DNA of 64,000 nt from Gluconobacter potus (GTDB taxonomy: Bacteria > Pseudomonadota > Alphaproteobacteria > Acetobacterales > Acetobacteraceae): NCBI RefSeq assembly GCF_015244705.1, contig NZ_JABCQF010000004.1, forward strand, positions 238,579 to 302,578, in the 5' to 3' direction. Made by a program: the position numbers and the translations under genes. This document shows positions 13,544 through 21,487 of the stretch, piece by piece; position 1 is the stretch's first letter, and every line of letters starts with the position of its first letter. Under the pieces are notes generated by a model. The model saw only the letters and a list, made by a program, of their open reading frames with translations, was not told the origin of the DNA and did not search any database.

Positions 13544-14893
13544 ATGTCAGTCTCCCCTTCCTCCCAGCACCAGATCGTTCTTCTCCTGCTGGGCCTTGTC
13601 GCCACGGTTGCGCTGATTGGCGTCTCCGTGCTGATCTCGCTGTCCGAAATTTCCTTTGCCGCCGCGCGCGACGTGCGGCTGCGCTCGCGGGCGGAAGCGG
13701 GCGACCCACGGGCCGTTGCGTTCCTGAAACTGCGCCGCAACAGCGGTCAGGTCATCACGGTCCTTCAGATCTGCCTCAATGCCGTGGGTGTTCTGGGCGG
13801 CATCATCAGCGAATCCATGCTGAGCGACCCGATCGCCGAAGGCTTCCGCGTTCTGGGAATGGCCCCGTCACTGGCTGACAAGATGGGCTCAGCCTGTTCC
13901 TTCATCCTGATCACCGGCCTGTTTGTCCTGTTCGCCGATCTGCTTCCCAAGCGGATCGCGATGAACGCGCCGGACCGGATCGCGCTCAAGGTCGGCTGGT
14001 TCCCCGCCGTCGCCCTGAAAGTTCTCTATCCGGCGGTTCTGGTTTTCTCGAAGATTTCCGACTGGCTGCTCAAACTCCTCAAGATCCCCGCCGCGGCCAC
14101 CGTAGAGCCCGTAACGCCTGAAGATCTGCGAGCCATTCTTGCGGCAGGAACCGCGTCGGGTGTGCTTCTGGAAGAAGAACACCAGATGATCCAGAATGTT
14201 CTGGGCCTTCAGGACCGCGCCGTGACATCCGCCATGACCCCGCGCGATGAAATCGTGTTCCTCGACGTTCAGGAAAGTCCGGAAAGCCAGCGCGACAAGG
14301 TCCGGGTGCGTCCCTATTCCCGCTATCCGCTCTGCGACGGCGGCCTGGACAAGGTCATCGGTTCCATCCGTGCCGAAGACGTGCTGGTCGCTGTCGTGGA
14401 TGAACCCCAGCCCAAGAGCACCGGTCTGGCTCCTGTCGCCAGCCAGATTTTCAAGATGCGGCGTGATGTCCTGTCCCTGCCCGACACGCTGAACCTGTGG
14501 GAAACTCTGGCCCAGTTCGAGGCACACTCAGCCGGCTTTGCCCTGATCGTCAATGAATATGGTCTGGTTGTCGGCCTCATCACCTACAAGGACATCATGG
14601 GCGCGCTGATGGACGGTCTGGTCAGCCCGTTCGAAGAGCAGGCCATCGTCCGCCGTGACGACAAATCCTGGCTGATCGACGGCGCCGCCCCCATCGGCGA
14701 CGTCATCCGCGAACTGGACATTCCCATGTTCGACGATGCCCAGAATTTCGACACGGTTGGCGGCTTCGTCATGAACCGTCTGCGCCGCATGGCCCGCAAG
14801 GCGGACAGTGTGCAGTCTTCGGGCTTCCGCTTTGAAGTTGTTGACGTGGAAGGCTTCAGAATCAACCAGTTGCTGGTCACACGACTGAACTGA
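13544..14893 (+). CDS. CNNM/CorC-family membrane protein (TlyC/hemolysin-like)
   Basis: The product is an integral membrane protein of the DUF21/CNNM family, usually linked to magnesium or cobalt efflux and often misnamed hemolysin. The N-terminal DUF21 part has about four hydrophobic helices (around residues 8-30, 65-85, 105-130 and 145-165). A CBS-domain pair follows (TSAMTPRDEIVFLD, then DTLNLWETLAQFEAHSAGFALIV, split here). A CorC_HlyC domain ends the protein (IDGAAPIGDVIRELD ... VGGFVMNRL). Length is 449 residues. The transported ion cannot be fixed from sequence alone. Confidence 0.88.
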   Translation: MSVSPSSQHQIVLLLLGLVATVALIGVSVLISLSEISFAAARDVRLRSRAEAGDPRAVAFLKLRRNSGQVITVLQICLNAVGVLGGIISESMLSDPIAEGFRVLGMAPSLADKMGSACSFILITGLFVLFADLLPKRIAMNAPDRIALKVGWFPAVALKVLYPAVLVFSKISDWLLKLLKIPAAATVEPVTPEDLRAILAAGTASGVLLEEEHQMIQNVLGLQDRAVTSAMTPRDEIVFLDVQESPESQRDKVRVRPYSRYPLCDGGLDKVIGSIRAEDVLVAVVDEPQPKSTGLAPVASQIFKMRRDVLSLPDTLNLWETLAQFEAHSAGFALIVNEYGLVVGLITYKDIMGALMDGLVSPFEEQAIVRRDDKSWLIDGAAPIGDVIRELDIPMFDDAQNFDTVGGFVMNRLRRMARKADSVQSSGFRFEVVDVEGFRINQLLVTRLN

Positions 14894-14929
14894 CTTCCTG
14901 TCCGGGGTGGAGACTGCTTAGATCGCACC

Positions 14930-15502
14930 ATGACCGATCTCAGCCGCTCCGCTCTCATCCTTGTCGATATCCAGAATGACTTCCTGCCCGGCGGCGCTCT
15001 GGCCGTTCCGGACGGAGACAATATCCTTGAAGCCGCCAATGCGCTTGCCAGACATCCGTTCAGGGCGGTCATCGCGACACAGGATTGGCATCCTTCCCAG
15101 CACTGTTCCTTCAGCACGCAGGGCGGTCCCTGGCCCGTTCACTGTGTTGCCGGCACTCATGGCGCGGATTTCCCGCAAACGCTCCTGCCAGAGCCGGTGA
15201 CGCATATCATCCGCAAGGGCGTGCTCCAGGAACGGGACAGCTATTCAGGCTTTCTCGATAATGACCGTGCAACCTCGACCGGGCTGGACGGGTTATTGAA
15301 GGGGCTGGACATAAAGCACGTCGTGATCTGCGGCCTCGCCCTTGATTACTGCGTGATGGCCACTGCACTGGATGCCGTACACTGCGGCTATCGCACAGAG
15401 GTGGTTCCAGAAGCCTGTCGGGGTATCGCACCAGACCCCGGCGATGCGCTGAAAAAACTTGAAAAACAGGGTGTTCTGCTCAAAAACCTGAACACTTTCT
15501 GA
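14930..15502 (+). CDS. pncA: Nicotinamidase / pyrazinamidase
   Basis: The product is an isochorismatase-fold hydrolase converting nicotinamide to nicotinate for NAD salvage. The catalytic triad can be seen: Asp in LVDIQNDFLPGGAL, Lys in HIIRKG, and the nucleophilic Cys in GLALDYCVMATALDA. Metal ligands lie in TQDWHP and WPVHC. At 190 residues it is slightly shorter than E. coli PncA. It is followed after 11 nt by the Ivy-like gene on the same strand. Confidence 0.93.
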   Translation: MTDLSRSALILVDIQNDFLPGGALAVPDGDNILEAANALARHPFRAVIATQDWHPSQHCSFSTQGGPWPVHCVAGTHGADFPQTLLPEPVTHIIRKGVLQERDSYSGFLDNDRATSTGLDGLLKGLDIKHVVICGLALDYCVMATALDAVHCGYRTEVVPEACRGIAPDPGDALKKLEKQGVLLKNLNTF

Positions 15503-15513
15503 AGGTCGGAACA

Positions 15514-15924
15514 ATGCGGATAACCAGACTGCTTCCTGTCATTCTCGCACTTGCGGCACTCCGGACAGTCTCGGCTGCGACACCACCGACAACGGCTGAG
15601 CTGGCGGGCGAAAACGGGTTCAGGCAGGCCTATCAGACCATGCTGACCCTTCCGTCATGGGTGACGACAGCCCAGGCGACGTCCGTACCCGTCAGCACTT
15701 TCAGCCTAGAGGGCAAGCCCTACATTCTGGGCCATATGTGCCGCCCCCATGACTGTGCCGCAGAACAGCTGGAAGTCGTATTCGCGAAGGATCATTCAGC
15801 AGCCTGGGGCCTTCTGAGCCTCAAGGACGAGAGATCGCTCAGGCAGAACTTTCTGGGCGCACCGGACGCAGCCATGCAGAAGGTTCTTCTCAATGCCTAT
15901 CAGGATAATAATCCATCAGACTAA
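15514..15924 (+). CDS. Ivy-family inhibitor of vertebrate (C-type) lysozyme
   Basis: This is a small exported protein of 136 residues. It has an N-terminal signal peptide (RLLPVILALAALRTVSA) followed by a mature domain of about 115 residues. The diagnostic feature is the CRPHDC loop in ILGHMCRPHDCAAEQLEVVF. In Ivy proteins the corresponding CKPHDC loop is a disulfide-closed hairpin that plugs the lysozyme active site, and here the Lys is replaced by Arg. A probable role is protecting peptidoglycan from lysozyme in the periplasm. A GAAGG ribosome binding site precedes the ATG. The assignment rests mainly on this loop and the overall size. Confidence 0.8.
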   Translation: MRITRLLPVILALAALRTVSAATPPTTAELAGENGFRQAYQTMLTLPSWVTTAQATSVPVSTFSLEGKPYILGHMCRPHDCAAEQLEVVFAKDHSAAWGLLSLKDERSLRQNFLGAPDAAMQKVLLNAYQDNNPSD

Positions 15925-15965
15925 AATTAAAGGAAATCAGGCGCCAGTTGAGCCTGGGGAATGGC

Positions 15966-16042
15966 TGGCGCGCCCTACTGGATTCGAACCAGTGACCCAC
16001 AGCTTAGAAGGCTGTTGCTCTATCCAGCTGAGCTAAGGGCGC
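15966..16042 (-). tRNA. tRNA-Arg (anticodon TCT)
   Basis: On the reverse strand a 77-nt cloverleaf begins GCGCCCTTAGCTCAG and ends with an encoded CCA. The anticodon stem is CAGCC/GGCTG-like around the loop CTTCTAA, giving TCT (reads AGA). The T arm contains GGTTCGAATCC. The acceptor pair GCGCCCT/AGGGCGC is perfect. Confidence 0.96.
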
Positions 16043-16060
16043 ATCAATGAAGCCATTAAC

Positions 16061-16137
16061 TGGTCGGGGCGCCCGGACTCGAACCGGGGGCCTCTTGTAC
16101 CCAAAACAAGCGCGCTACCAGGCTGCGCCACGCCCCG
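16061..16137 (-). tRNA. tRNA-Pro (anticodon TGG)
   Basis: On the reverse strand a 77-nt cloverleaf starts CGGGGCGTGGCGCAGCC and ends with an encoded CCA. The anticodon stem CTTGT/ACAAG encloses TTTGGGT, giving TGG (reads CCA). The T loop is GGTTCGAGTCC. It lies 18 nt upstream of tRNA-Arg, so the two are probably co-transcribed. Confidence 0.96.
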
Positions 16138-16186
16138 AACCGGCCGGAACCTAGGATGTCTGACCGGCCGAGGCAAGGGGGTTTTT

Positions 16187-16693
16187 TTATTCGCCTTCAC
16201 TTCTCACGAGCGGGGGAACGAAAAGCGGCGCCGTATCCCACGGGAACAGGACCCAGGTGTCCTGAGCAACTTCCGTCACGTAATGATCGGTGAAGGGCTT
16301 GCCTTCAGGCTTGGCGTAGAGGCAGGCGAACACGGCCTTGGGCAGCAGTTCACGGACTATACGGGCGGTTACACCCGAATCCACAAGATCATCCACGATC
16401 AGGAAGCCTTCACCATCGCCAGCGGCGACAGGCGGCTTGACGACCTTCGGCTCGTGCTGCGTGCCTTCCTCGCCGGCATAGCTGATGACTGAGACGCTCT
16501 CGATCAGGCGGCAGCCCATTTCGCGCCCGAGAATGGCGGCGGGGATCAGGCCACCACGGGTAATGGCGACGATTCCACGGAAAGGACCATGCTTCTGCAT
16601 GAGGGTTGCGGCCAGAAGACGCGCGTCACGATGGAGCTGGTCCCAGGTGACGGTCGCATAATGAACGGTTTGGGGGGTCTGATTGGCTGTCAT
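16187..16693 (-). CDS. gpt: Xanthine-guanine phosphoribosyltransferase
   Basis: The product is a type I phosphoribosyltransferase salvaging guanine and xanthine to GMP and XMP. The PRPP-binding motif FLIVDDLVDSGVTAR is at about residues 97-111 and the family-specific RGGLIPAAILGREMG is at about 46-60. At 168 residues it fits Gpt rather than the longer Hpt. The gene is on the strand opposite the pncA/Ivy pair and upstream of the two tRNAs. An inverted repeat of CGGCCGG type lies between its stop and tRNA-Pro. Confidence 0.92.
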   Translation of the reverse strand: MTANQTPQTVHYATVTWDQLHRDARLLAATLMQKHGPFRGIVAITRGGLIPAAILGREMGCRLIESVSVISYAGEEGTQHEPKVVKPPVAAGDGEGFLIVDDLVDSGVTARIVRELLPKAVFACLYAKPEGKPFTDHYVTEVAQDTWVLFPWDTAPLFVPPLVRSEGE

Positions 16694-16763
16694 GGTCTTC
16701 CTCTGCCTTCCGTCTCGTAATTTTGCAATAAACTTGAGCGACGGAAATGCCTAAAGTGCTGCA

Positions 16764-17987
16764 ATGATCGATCCGGCCCTGCGCTCTCTCCCCGGCCTTC
16801 CGTCCCTGATTGTCGGAAGAATTTTCTCACAGCTCTCAGCGACCACCATGACGATCGCCATCGGATGGCAGATCTATGCGCTGACGCATGACGTGGCGTC
16901 TCTGGGATATCTGGGGCTGGCCCAGTTCCTGCCCATGATTCCGCTGACCTTCGTTGCCGGTCATGTCGCGGACCGCTTCAACCGACGCAGCATCGTGCTC
17001 ATCTGTCAGGTCTGCGAAATCCTTGCTACGGCGGCACTGGCCTTCGCAGCCGCGTTCCATATCCTGACAACAGGCGCCATCTATACGTTCGCGGCATTTT
17101 ACGGTGTTCTGAGAAGCTTCGAGATGCCGTGCCAGCAGGCCTTCCTGCCCGCAATCGCCCCACCTGCCCTTCTCCCCCGTGCACAGGCCCTGCTCTCTTC
17201 GCTGTTCATGACCGCTTCCATTGTCGGTCCCAGTCTGGGCGGCCTGCTCTACGGCATCGGGCCGGTCGTCTGCTACGGGCTCTCCACGGCCGGGTTCACC
17301 GTCGCTTTTGCCGGAACATTCTCGCTCAGACTGCTCCACACCGTTCCAGCGAAGGAACCGATCACATTCGCTTCGGTCTTTGCAGGCCTGTCTTTCCTGA
17401 ATCGCCGCCGGGACCTTCTGGGAGCCATCACACTCGACCTGTTTGCCGTGCTGCTGGGGGGCGCGACAGCCATGCTGCCAGTCTACGCGGACGGCATCCT
17501 GCATGTCGGGCCGATCGGTCTGGGGCTGCTTCGCGCGGCTCCAGCCGTTGGAGCGCTTCTGATGTCCTGGGGCCTGTCACGCTATCCCCTTAAGGGACGC
17601 GCTGGCCTCATCATGTTTGTGGCTGTCGTTGTGTTCGGCATTGCGACGATCGTCTTTGGGGCATCCCACACGGTCTGGCTCTCGATCGTGGCCCTGATGG
17701 TCCTCGGAGCCGCCGACGTCATCAGCGTGGTGATCCGCTCCTCACTCATTCAGCTTGCAACGCCGGATTCGATGCGCGGGCGCGTTTCGGCCGTGAATAC
17801 GCTGTTCATTGGCTCCAGCAATCAGCTTGGCGAATTCGAAAGCGGCATGCTCGGAACCGCGATAGGGCCGGAAGCTGCTGTCATCGCCGGTGGTATTGGG
17901 ACAATTCTGGTGGCGGCTGCATGGGCCCGCTTCTTCCCGCGCCTGTGGGCACTCGATCGTCTGGAAGACGTCTTTCCGGAAGAATAG
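16764..17987 (+). CDS. MFS transporter (EntS/DHA3-like)
   Basis: The product is a 407-residue inner-membrane major facilitator with about 12 hydrophobic segments. The loop between helices 2 and 3 has the family's GHVADRFNRRSI signature. Other MFS-type features are SAVNTLFIGSSNQLGEFESG near helix 11 and the ATGALF-like alternation of small residues. Similar proteins export siderophores or drugs, but the substrate here is not evident. The gene stands alone between gpt (divergent) and a bidirectional terminator. Confidence 0.85.
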   Translation: MIDPALRSLPGLPSLIVGRIFSQLSATTMTIAIGWQIYALTHDVASLGYLGLAQFLPMIPLTFVAGHVADRFNRRSIVLICQVCEILATAALAFAAAFHILTTGAIYTFAAFYGVLRSFEMPCQQAFLPAIAPPALLPRAQALLSSLFMTASIVGPSLGGLLYGIGPVVCYGLSTAGFTVAFAGTFSLRLLHTVPAKEPITFASVFAGLSFLNRRRDLLGAITLDLFAVLLGGATAMLPVYADGILHVGPIGLGLLRAAPAVGALLMSWGLSRYPLKGRAGLIMFVAVVVFGIATIVFGASHTVWLSIVALMVLGAADVISVVIRSSLIQLATPDSMRGRVSAVNTLFIGSSNQLGEFESGMLGTAIGPEAAVIAGGIGTILVAAAWARFFPRLWALDRLEDVFPEE

Positions 17988-18002
17988 TAAGCCCAGAAAT
18001 GC

Positions 18003-18026
18003 AAAAAGCTCCCGAAAGGGAGCTTT
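18003..18026. terminator. Bidirectional terminator between MFS gene and tRNA-Asn
   Basis: A 9-bp stem AAAGCTCCC / GGGAGCTTT with a GAAA tetraloop is flanked by GTTT on the + side and by AAAAA (a U-tract on the - strand) on the other. It can end both the MFS transcript and the convergent tRNA-Asn transcript. Confidence 0.8.
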
Positions 18027-18060
18027 GTTTGCGGCCGGAGCAGCTTTCCGAAGGAAAGGC

Positions 18061-18136
18061 TGGCTCCCGAAGTAGGACTCGAACCTACGACCCAGCGATT
18101 AACAGTCGCTTGCTCTACCAACTGAGCTATTCGGGA
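18061..18136 (-). tRNA. tRNA-Asn (anticodon GTT)
   Basis: On the reverse strand a 76-nt cloverleaf begins TCCCGAATAGCTCAG and ends with an encoded CCA. The anticodon stem GCGA/TCGC encloses CTGTTAA, giving GTT (reads AAC and AAU). The T arm has GGTTCGAGTCC. Confidence 0.96.
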
Positions 18137-18246
18137 CCGGCGAGGTGGTATGTAGCCAAATGGTCGGGGTCGGTAAAGCCCCTAAATGAACTTTTTTTGT
18201 CGATTTTTTCGTTTCTCTTCAAAGACCTGAGAAAAACCGTCATTTT

Positions 18247-18699
18247 TCAGAGCTCTTCACGCCCCCGCGTCGCGAGTTGATCCACGCGTTCGTTGTTCTC
18301 GTCGCCTGAATGGCCCTTGACCCAGAGCCAGTCGATCTCATGCGGTTTCGCGGCTTCAAGGATCCGCTGCCACAAATCCATGTTGGCGACGGGATCGCCG
18401 GCCGCATTGCGCCACTTCCGCCGCACCCAGCCTGTATGCCAGCGGGTGATGCCGTTGCGCAGATATTCGCTGTCCGTATGCAGCGTCACGATGCACGGAC
18501 GTTTGAGAGCTTCCAGCGCCTCGGCTGCTGCTGTCAGTTCCATGCGGTTATTTGTGGTTTCCGGGTCGCCGCCCAGAAGTTCTTTTTCCTGACCGCGGCA
18601 GACCAGAAGCGCGCCCCATCCGCCGGGGCCCGGATTGGGTTTGCATCCCCCATCCGTCCAGATTTCCACCCGGGGACGTTCTCCAGGCGCCTCAGACAT
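18247..18699 (-). CDS. rnhA: Ribonuclease HI
   Basis: The product degrades the RNA strand of RNA-DNA hybrids, for example during lagging-strand primer removal. The carboxylate active site is intact: Asp in [19 protein letters not shown], Glu in [10 protein letters not shown], Asp in [12 protein letters not shown], and Asp in the C-terminal [14 protein letters not shown]. The start at 18699 gives 150 residues. A longer in-frame start inside thrB was rejected. It overlaps the end of thrB by 8 nt, so thrB and rnhA are translationally linked. Confidence 0.96.
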   Translation of the reverse strand: MSEAPGERPRVEIWTDGGCKPNPGPGGWGALLVCRGQEKELLGGDPETTNNRMELTAAAEALEALKRPCIVTLHTDSEYLRNGITRWHTGWVRRKWRNAAGDPVANMDLWQRILEAAKPHEIDWLWVKGHSGDENNERVDQLATRGREEL

Positions 18700-19642
18700 G
18701 AGACACGCTTTGGAAATGACGCAGGCGCCGCAGATAGGCCAGCGGATCCTTGCGGGTGACCAGGGCATCTGCGGGCGTGTTGATCCAGTCGTAAAGCCGC
18801 GTCAGTAGAAAGCGGATCGCAGCGCCCTGACACAATGTCGGAAGCGCGGCTTTTTCTGTGTCATTCAGAGGGCGAATGCTCTCGTACCCCTGGATGATAG
18901 CGGCGGCAAAAGACGGCTCGAACGTCTTTTCGTCCCGGAAGCACCAGGCATTCAGGCAGATCGCCAGATCGTAGGCCAGAAAATCCGTGCAGGCGAAATA
19001 GAAGTCGATCAGCCCCGAGACCTGCCCGTTCTGGAAAAAGACATTATCTGGAAACAGGTCCGCATGAATCTGCCCGCGCGGGAGAGCGTCCGGTACAGGC
19101 CACGCGGCCTCGACGTTCTGAAGCGCCTTCCGAACTTCAGCCGTCAGACCGGGTGAAAGAGCGTCTCCGCTTTCGCCACAGCTTTCGAGCAGTGGCCCCC
19201 ATGCCGCCGGAGACAGGGCATTGGGTCGGACGGCATCATACCCTTCGCCAGCAATGTGCAGCCGGGCCAGCACCTTGCCCAGTTCGAGACACAGCTTCGC
19301 GTCAAGCTGCGTTGCAGAAACGCCGGGAAGAAATGTCGTGATGGCGGCGGGGCGGTCTGCGAGGCTGCGCAGGGCAGTCCCGCTCCGGTCTGATACGGGA
19401 AGCGGGCAGTTCAGCCCCCTGCCCGCCAGATGCTGCATGAGCCCCAGAAACCACGGAAGTTCAGCGGCATTCACACGCCGCTCGAACAGCGTGAGAATGA
19501 AATCCCCCTCCGTCGTGCGAAGGAGGAAGTTGCTGTTTTCGACACCCTCGGCGATGCCATGAAACGAGACCAGCGTCCCGATATCGTAAGTGCCAAGAAA
19601 CGCCTCGAGCGTCTCGGCCGCCAGTTCCGTATAGACGGCCAT
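18692..19642 (-). CDS. thrB: Homoserine kinase (alphaproteobacterial ThrB)
   Basis: The product phosphorylates homoserine in threonine synthesis. This is the kinase of the APH/choline-kinase fold found in alphaproteobacteria, not the GHMP type. Visible signatures are [16 protein letters not shown] near residue 29, the catalytic loop [13 protein letters not shown] (about 190-202), and [21 protein letters not shown] (split here) carrying the metal-binding Asp. Length is 316 residues. The gene lies 6 nt downstream of ispH and overlaps rnhA. Confidence 0.94.
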   Translation of the reverse strand: MAVYTELAAETLEAFLGTYDIGTLVSFHGIAEGVENSNFLLRTTEGDFILTLFERRVNAAELPWFLGLMQHLAGRGLNCPLPVSDRSGTALRSLADRPAAITTFLPGVSATQLDAKLCLELGKVLARLHIAGEGYDAVRPNALSPAAWGPLLESCGESGDALSPGLTAEVRKALQNVEAAWPVPDALPRGQIHADLFPDNVFFQNGQVSGLIDFYFACTDFLAYDLAICLNAWCFRDEKTFEPSFAAAIIQGYESIRPLNDTEKAALPTLCQGAAIRFLLTRLYDWINTPADALVTRKDPLAYLRRLRHFQSVSHV

Positions 19643-19648
19643 GAGAGA

Positions 19649-20659
19649 TCAGTCGTCCTCGCCAGCCAGGGGGCCAGGCAGGCGGAAGTTGATGTTCTCT
19701 TCCTTGACGATCCGCTCTTCGATCTTGAGCGTGTATTTCTCGGCGAGCGCCGTCACCATTTCCTGCACGAGGCTTTCGGGAGCAGACGCGCCGGCACTGA
19801 TGCCAAGCGTTTCCACGCCTTCGAGGACGCTCCAGTCCAGATTTTCGAGCTTCGGCACCAGCAGCGCACGGCGTGCACCGGATCGCTCGGCCACTTCCCG
19901 CAGGCGCTGCGAGTTGGACGAGTTCGGTGAGCCGATCACGATCACAAGATCGCTCTCGGGCGCGATGGCCTTCACGGCTTCCTGACGATTGGTCGTGGCG
20001 TAGCAGATATCCTCGCGCTTGGGCCCTTCGATCAGCGGGAAGCGCGAGCGCAAGATGTCCACGATCTCGGCCGTGTCATCGACCGAAAGCGTCGTCTGCG
20101 TGATGAAGGCCAGCTTGGCTGGATCTTCCGGCTGGATCGTGCGGGCTTCTTCCGCATCGTTGATGAGCGTGACGGCGCCCGGCGGAAGCTGGCCCATCGT
20201 GCCTACGACTTCTGGATGGCCCGCATGGCCGATCATGAGGATATGAAGCTGGTCCGGGCCACCGCCCGCGAAGTGACGTTCGGCCTCACGATGAACCTTC
20301 GACACCAGTGGGCAGGTCGCATCCAGATATAGCAGGTTGCGGCGCTGTGCTTCTGCCGGCACGGCCTTGGGAACGCCGTGGGCCGAGAAAACGACATGTC
20401 CGTCTTCCGGCACTTCATCCAGTTCCTCGACGAAAATGGCGCCCTTGGCTTCCAGTCCTTCAACGACGGTCCGGTTATGGACGATCTCGTGGCGGACATA
20501 GACCGGAGCACCGTAACGGCGCAGGGCTTCTTCCACGACACGGATGGCGCGGTCCACACCGGCACAGAATCCACGCGGACCGGCGAGCAGGACGCGAAGG
20601 GTTTTATGGGCTTCCACACCGTCGGTGCGGGAAGGAGCGAAAGTCGTCTGTTCTGACAT
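19649..20659 (-). CDS. ispH: 4-hydroxy-3-methylbut-2-enyl diphosphate reductase
   Basis: The product is the last enzyme of the MEP isoprenoid pathway, an iron-sulfur reductase making IPP and DMAPP. Three conserved cysteines are visible in order: [24 protein letters not shown], and [13 protein letters not shown]. Also present is [13 protein letters not shown]. The ATG at 20659 gives 336 residues. It was preferred to a long upstream extension that would run into the divergent lipoprotein gene and lacks family similarity. It is first in a probable ispH-thrB-rnhA operon. Confidence 0.95.
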   Translation of the reverse strand: MSEQTTFAPSRTDGVEAHKTLRVLLAGPRGFCAGVDRAIRVVEEALRRYGAPVYVRHEIVHNRTVVEGLEAKGAIFVEELDEVPEDGHVVFSAHGVPKAVPAEAQRRNLLYLDATCPLVSKVHREAERHFAGGGPDQLHILMIGHAGHPEVVGTMGQLPPGAVTLINDAEEARTIQPEDPAKLAFITQTTLSVDDTAEIVDILRSRFPLIEGPKREDICYATTNRQEAVKAIAPESDLVIVIGSPNSSNSQRLREVAERSGARRALLVPKLENLDWSVLEGVETLGISAGASAPESLVQEMVTALAEKYTLKIEERIVKEENINFRLPGPLAGEDD

Positions 20660-20761
20660 GGTGTTCCCCAAGCGGGCGGAGTTCGATATGTAGGACCAGT
20701 ATCGACCGGATTGCCTCTCGTCGCAACGTCCGGGCCGCTTTGTTGGGAGTTTCTTCAGCTG

Positions 20762-21355
20762 ATGCCAGCCATCCGGCGCCTCGCCTCGCCTCTGTTTGCT
20801 CCGGCTTTTGCCCTTGTGGCGCTTTCGAGTCTGGCCGGCTGCGACGAATCCAACCCGAGTTTCTTCGCCCCTGCCTGCCCGGCGCTCGATATCCCGGGTT
20901 CGGCAGCGGACCAGTTCGTCTATGACGGCAAGAGCGCGGATATCGGCAGTCTCGTCAGCCATGCCCAGATCGCCTCCCTCTCCGGGGACTGCGAACGTGG
21001 TCCGGATGGTCCGCATGGCCACCAGACGGTTCGTACACGCCTGAGCCTTGCGATGAACCTGACCCGTGGTCCGGCTGCGACCAGCAGCACGATCGACGTG
21101 CCGTATTTCATCGTCATCATGCGTGACGGCAAGATCGTGGACAAGAAGGTCTTCACCGACAGCTTCCGCTTCCCGGCCAATGTCAGCACGCAGTCCGTCC
21201 GGACGAACCTGCGCCTGATCGATCTTCCTGCCACGGACAACATGACGCAGGAAAATCCTTACACGCTTGAAATCGGCTACCAGCTGACGCATGGCGAACT
21301 CGGGTATAACCGCGAGCATCTCGCACCGGTGTCCTTCCACAGCCACACACAGTAA
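20762..21355 (+). CDS. Putative lipoprotein of unknown function
   Basis: This gene is not recognised as a named family. It encodes 197 residues with a hydrophobic signal ending in the lipobox LAGC, so it is probably anchored in a membrane. The mature part is a single beta-rich domain with [16 protein letters not shown] in the middle and a [14 protein letters not shown] end. It is divergent from ispH across a 102-nt intergenic space that should hold both promoters. The start at 20762 was chosen because it places the signal peptide at the N-terminus. Confidence 0.75.
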   Translation: MPAIRRLASPLFAPAFALVALSSLAGCDESNPSFFAPACPALDIPGSAADQFVYDGKSADIGSLVSHAQIASLSGDCERGPDGPHGHQTVRTRLSLAMNLTRGPAATSSTIDVPYFIVIMRDGKIVDKKVFTDSFRFPANVSTQSVRTNLRLIDLPATDNMTQENPYTLEIGYQLTHGELGYNREHLAPVSFHSHTQ

Positions 21356-21394
21356 CCAGAGCGCCGGGTCAGCCCTTCAGACACAGGCGGCAGC

Positions 21395-21414
21395 CCGTTA
21401 TTTCATGATAACGG
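21395..21414. repeat. Small inverted repeat upstream of the OPT gene
   Basis: CCGTTAT and ATAACGG flank a 6-nt spacer, about 75 nt before the OPT start. It could be an operator or a weak hairpin. No U-tract follows, and nothing else supports a function. Confidence 0.3.
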
Positions 21415-21487
21415 ACTGTCGCGAATGGCCCGGCATACGGACACGGCGGAATGTTCCGTGCCGGCTATCATTTCGGAACAGAAACAC

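Noticed and set aside
16140..16188. CGGCCGG inverted repeat and T-run between tRNA-Pro and gpt
   Set aside because: The T-run is on the wrong strand for gpt and tRNA-Pro; no gene ends there on the + strand close enough to need it.
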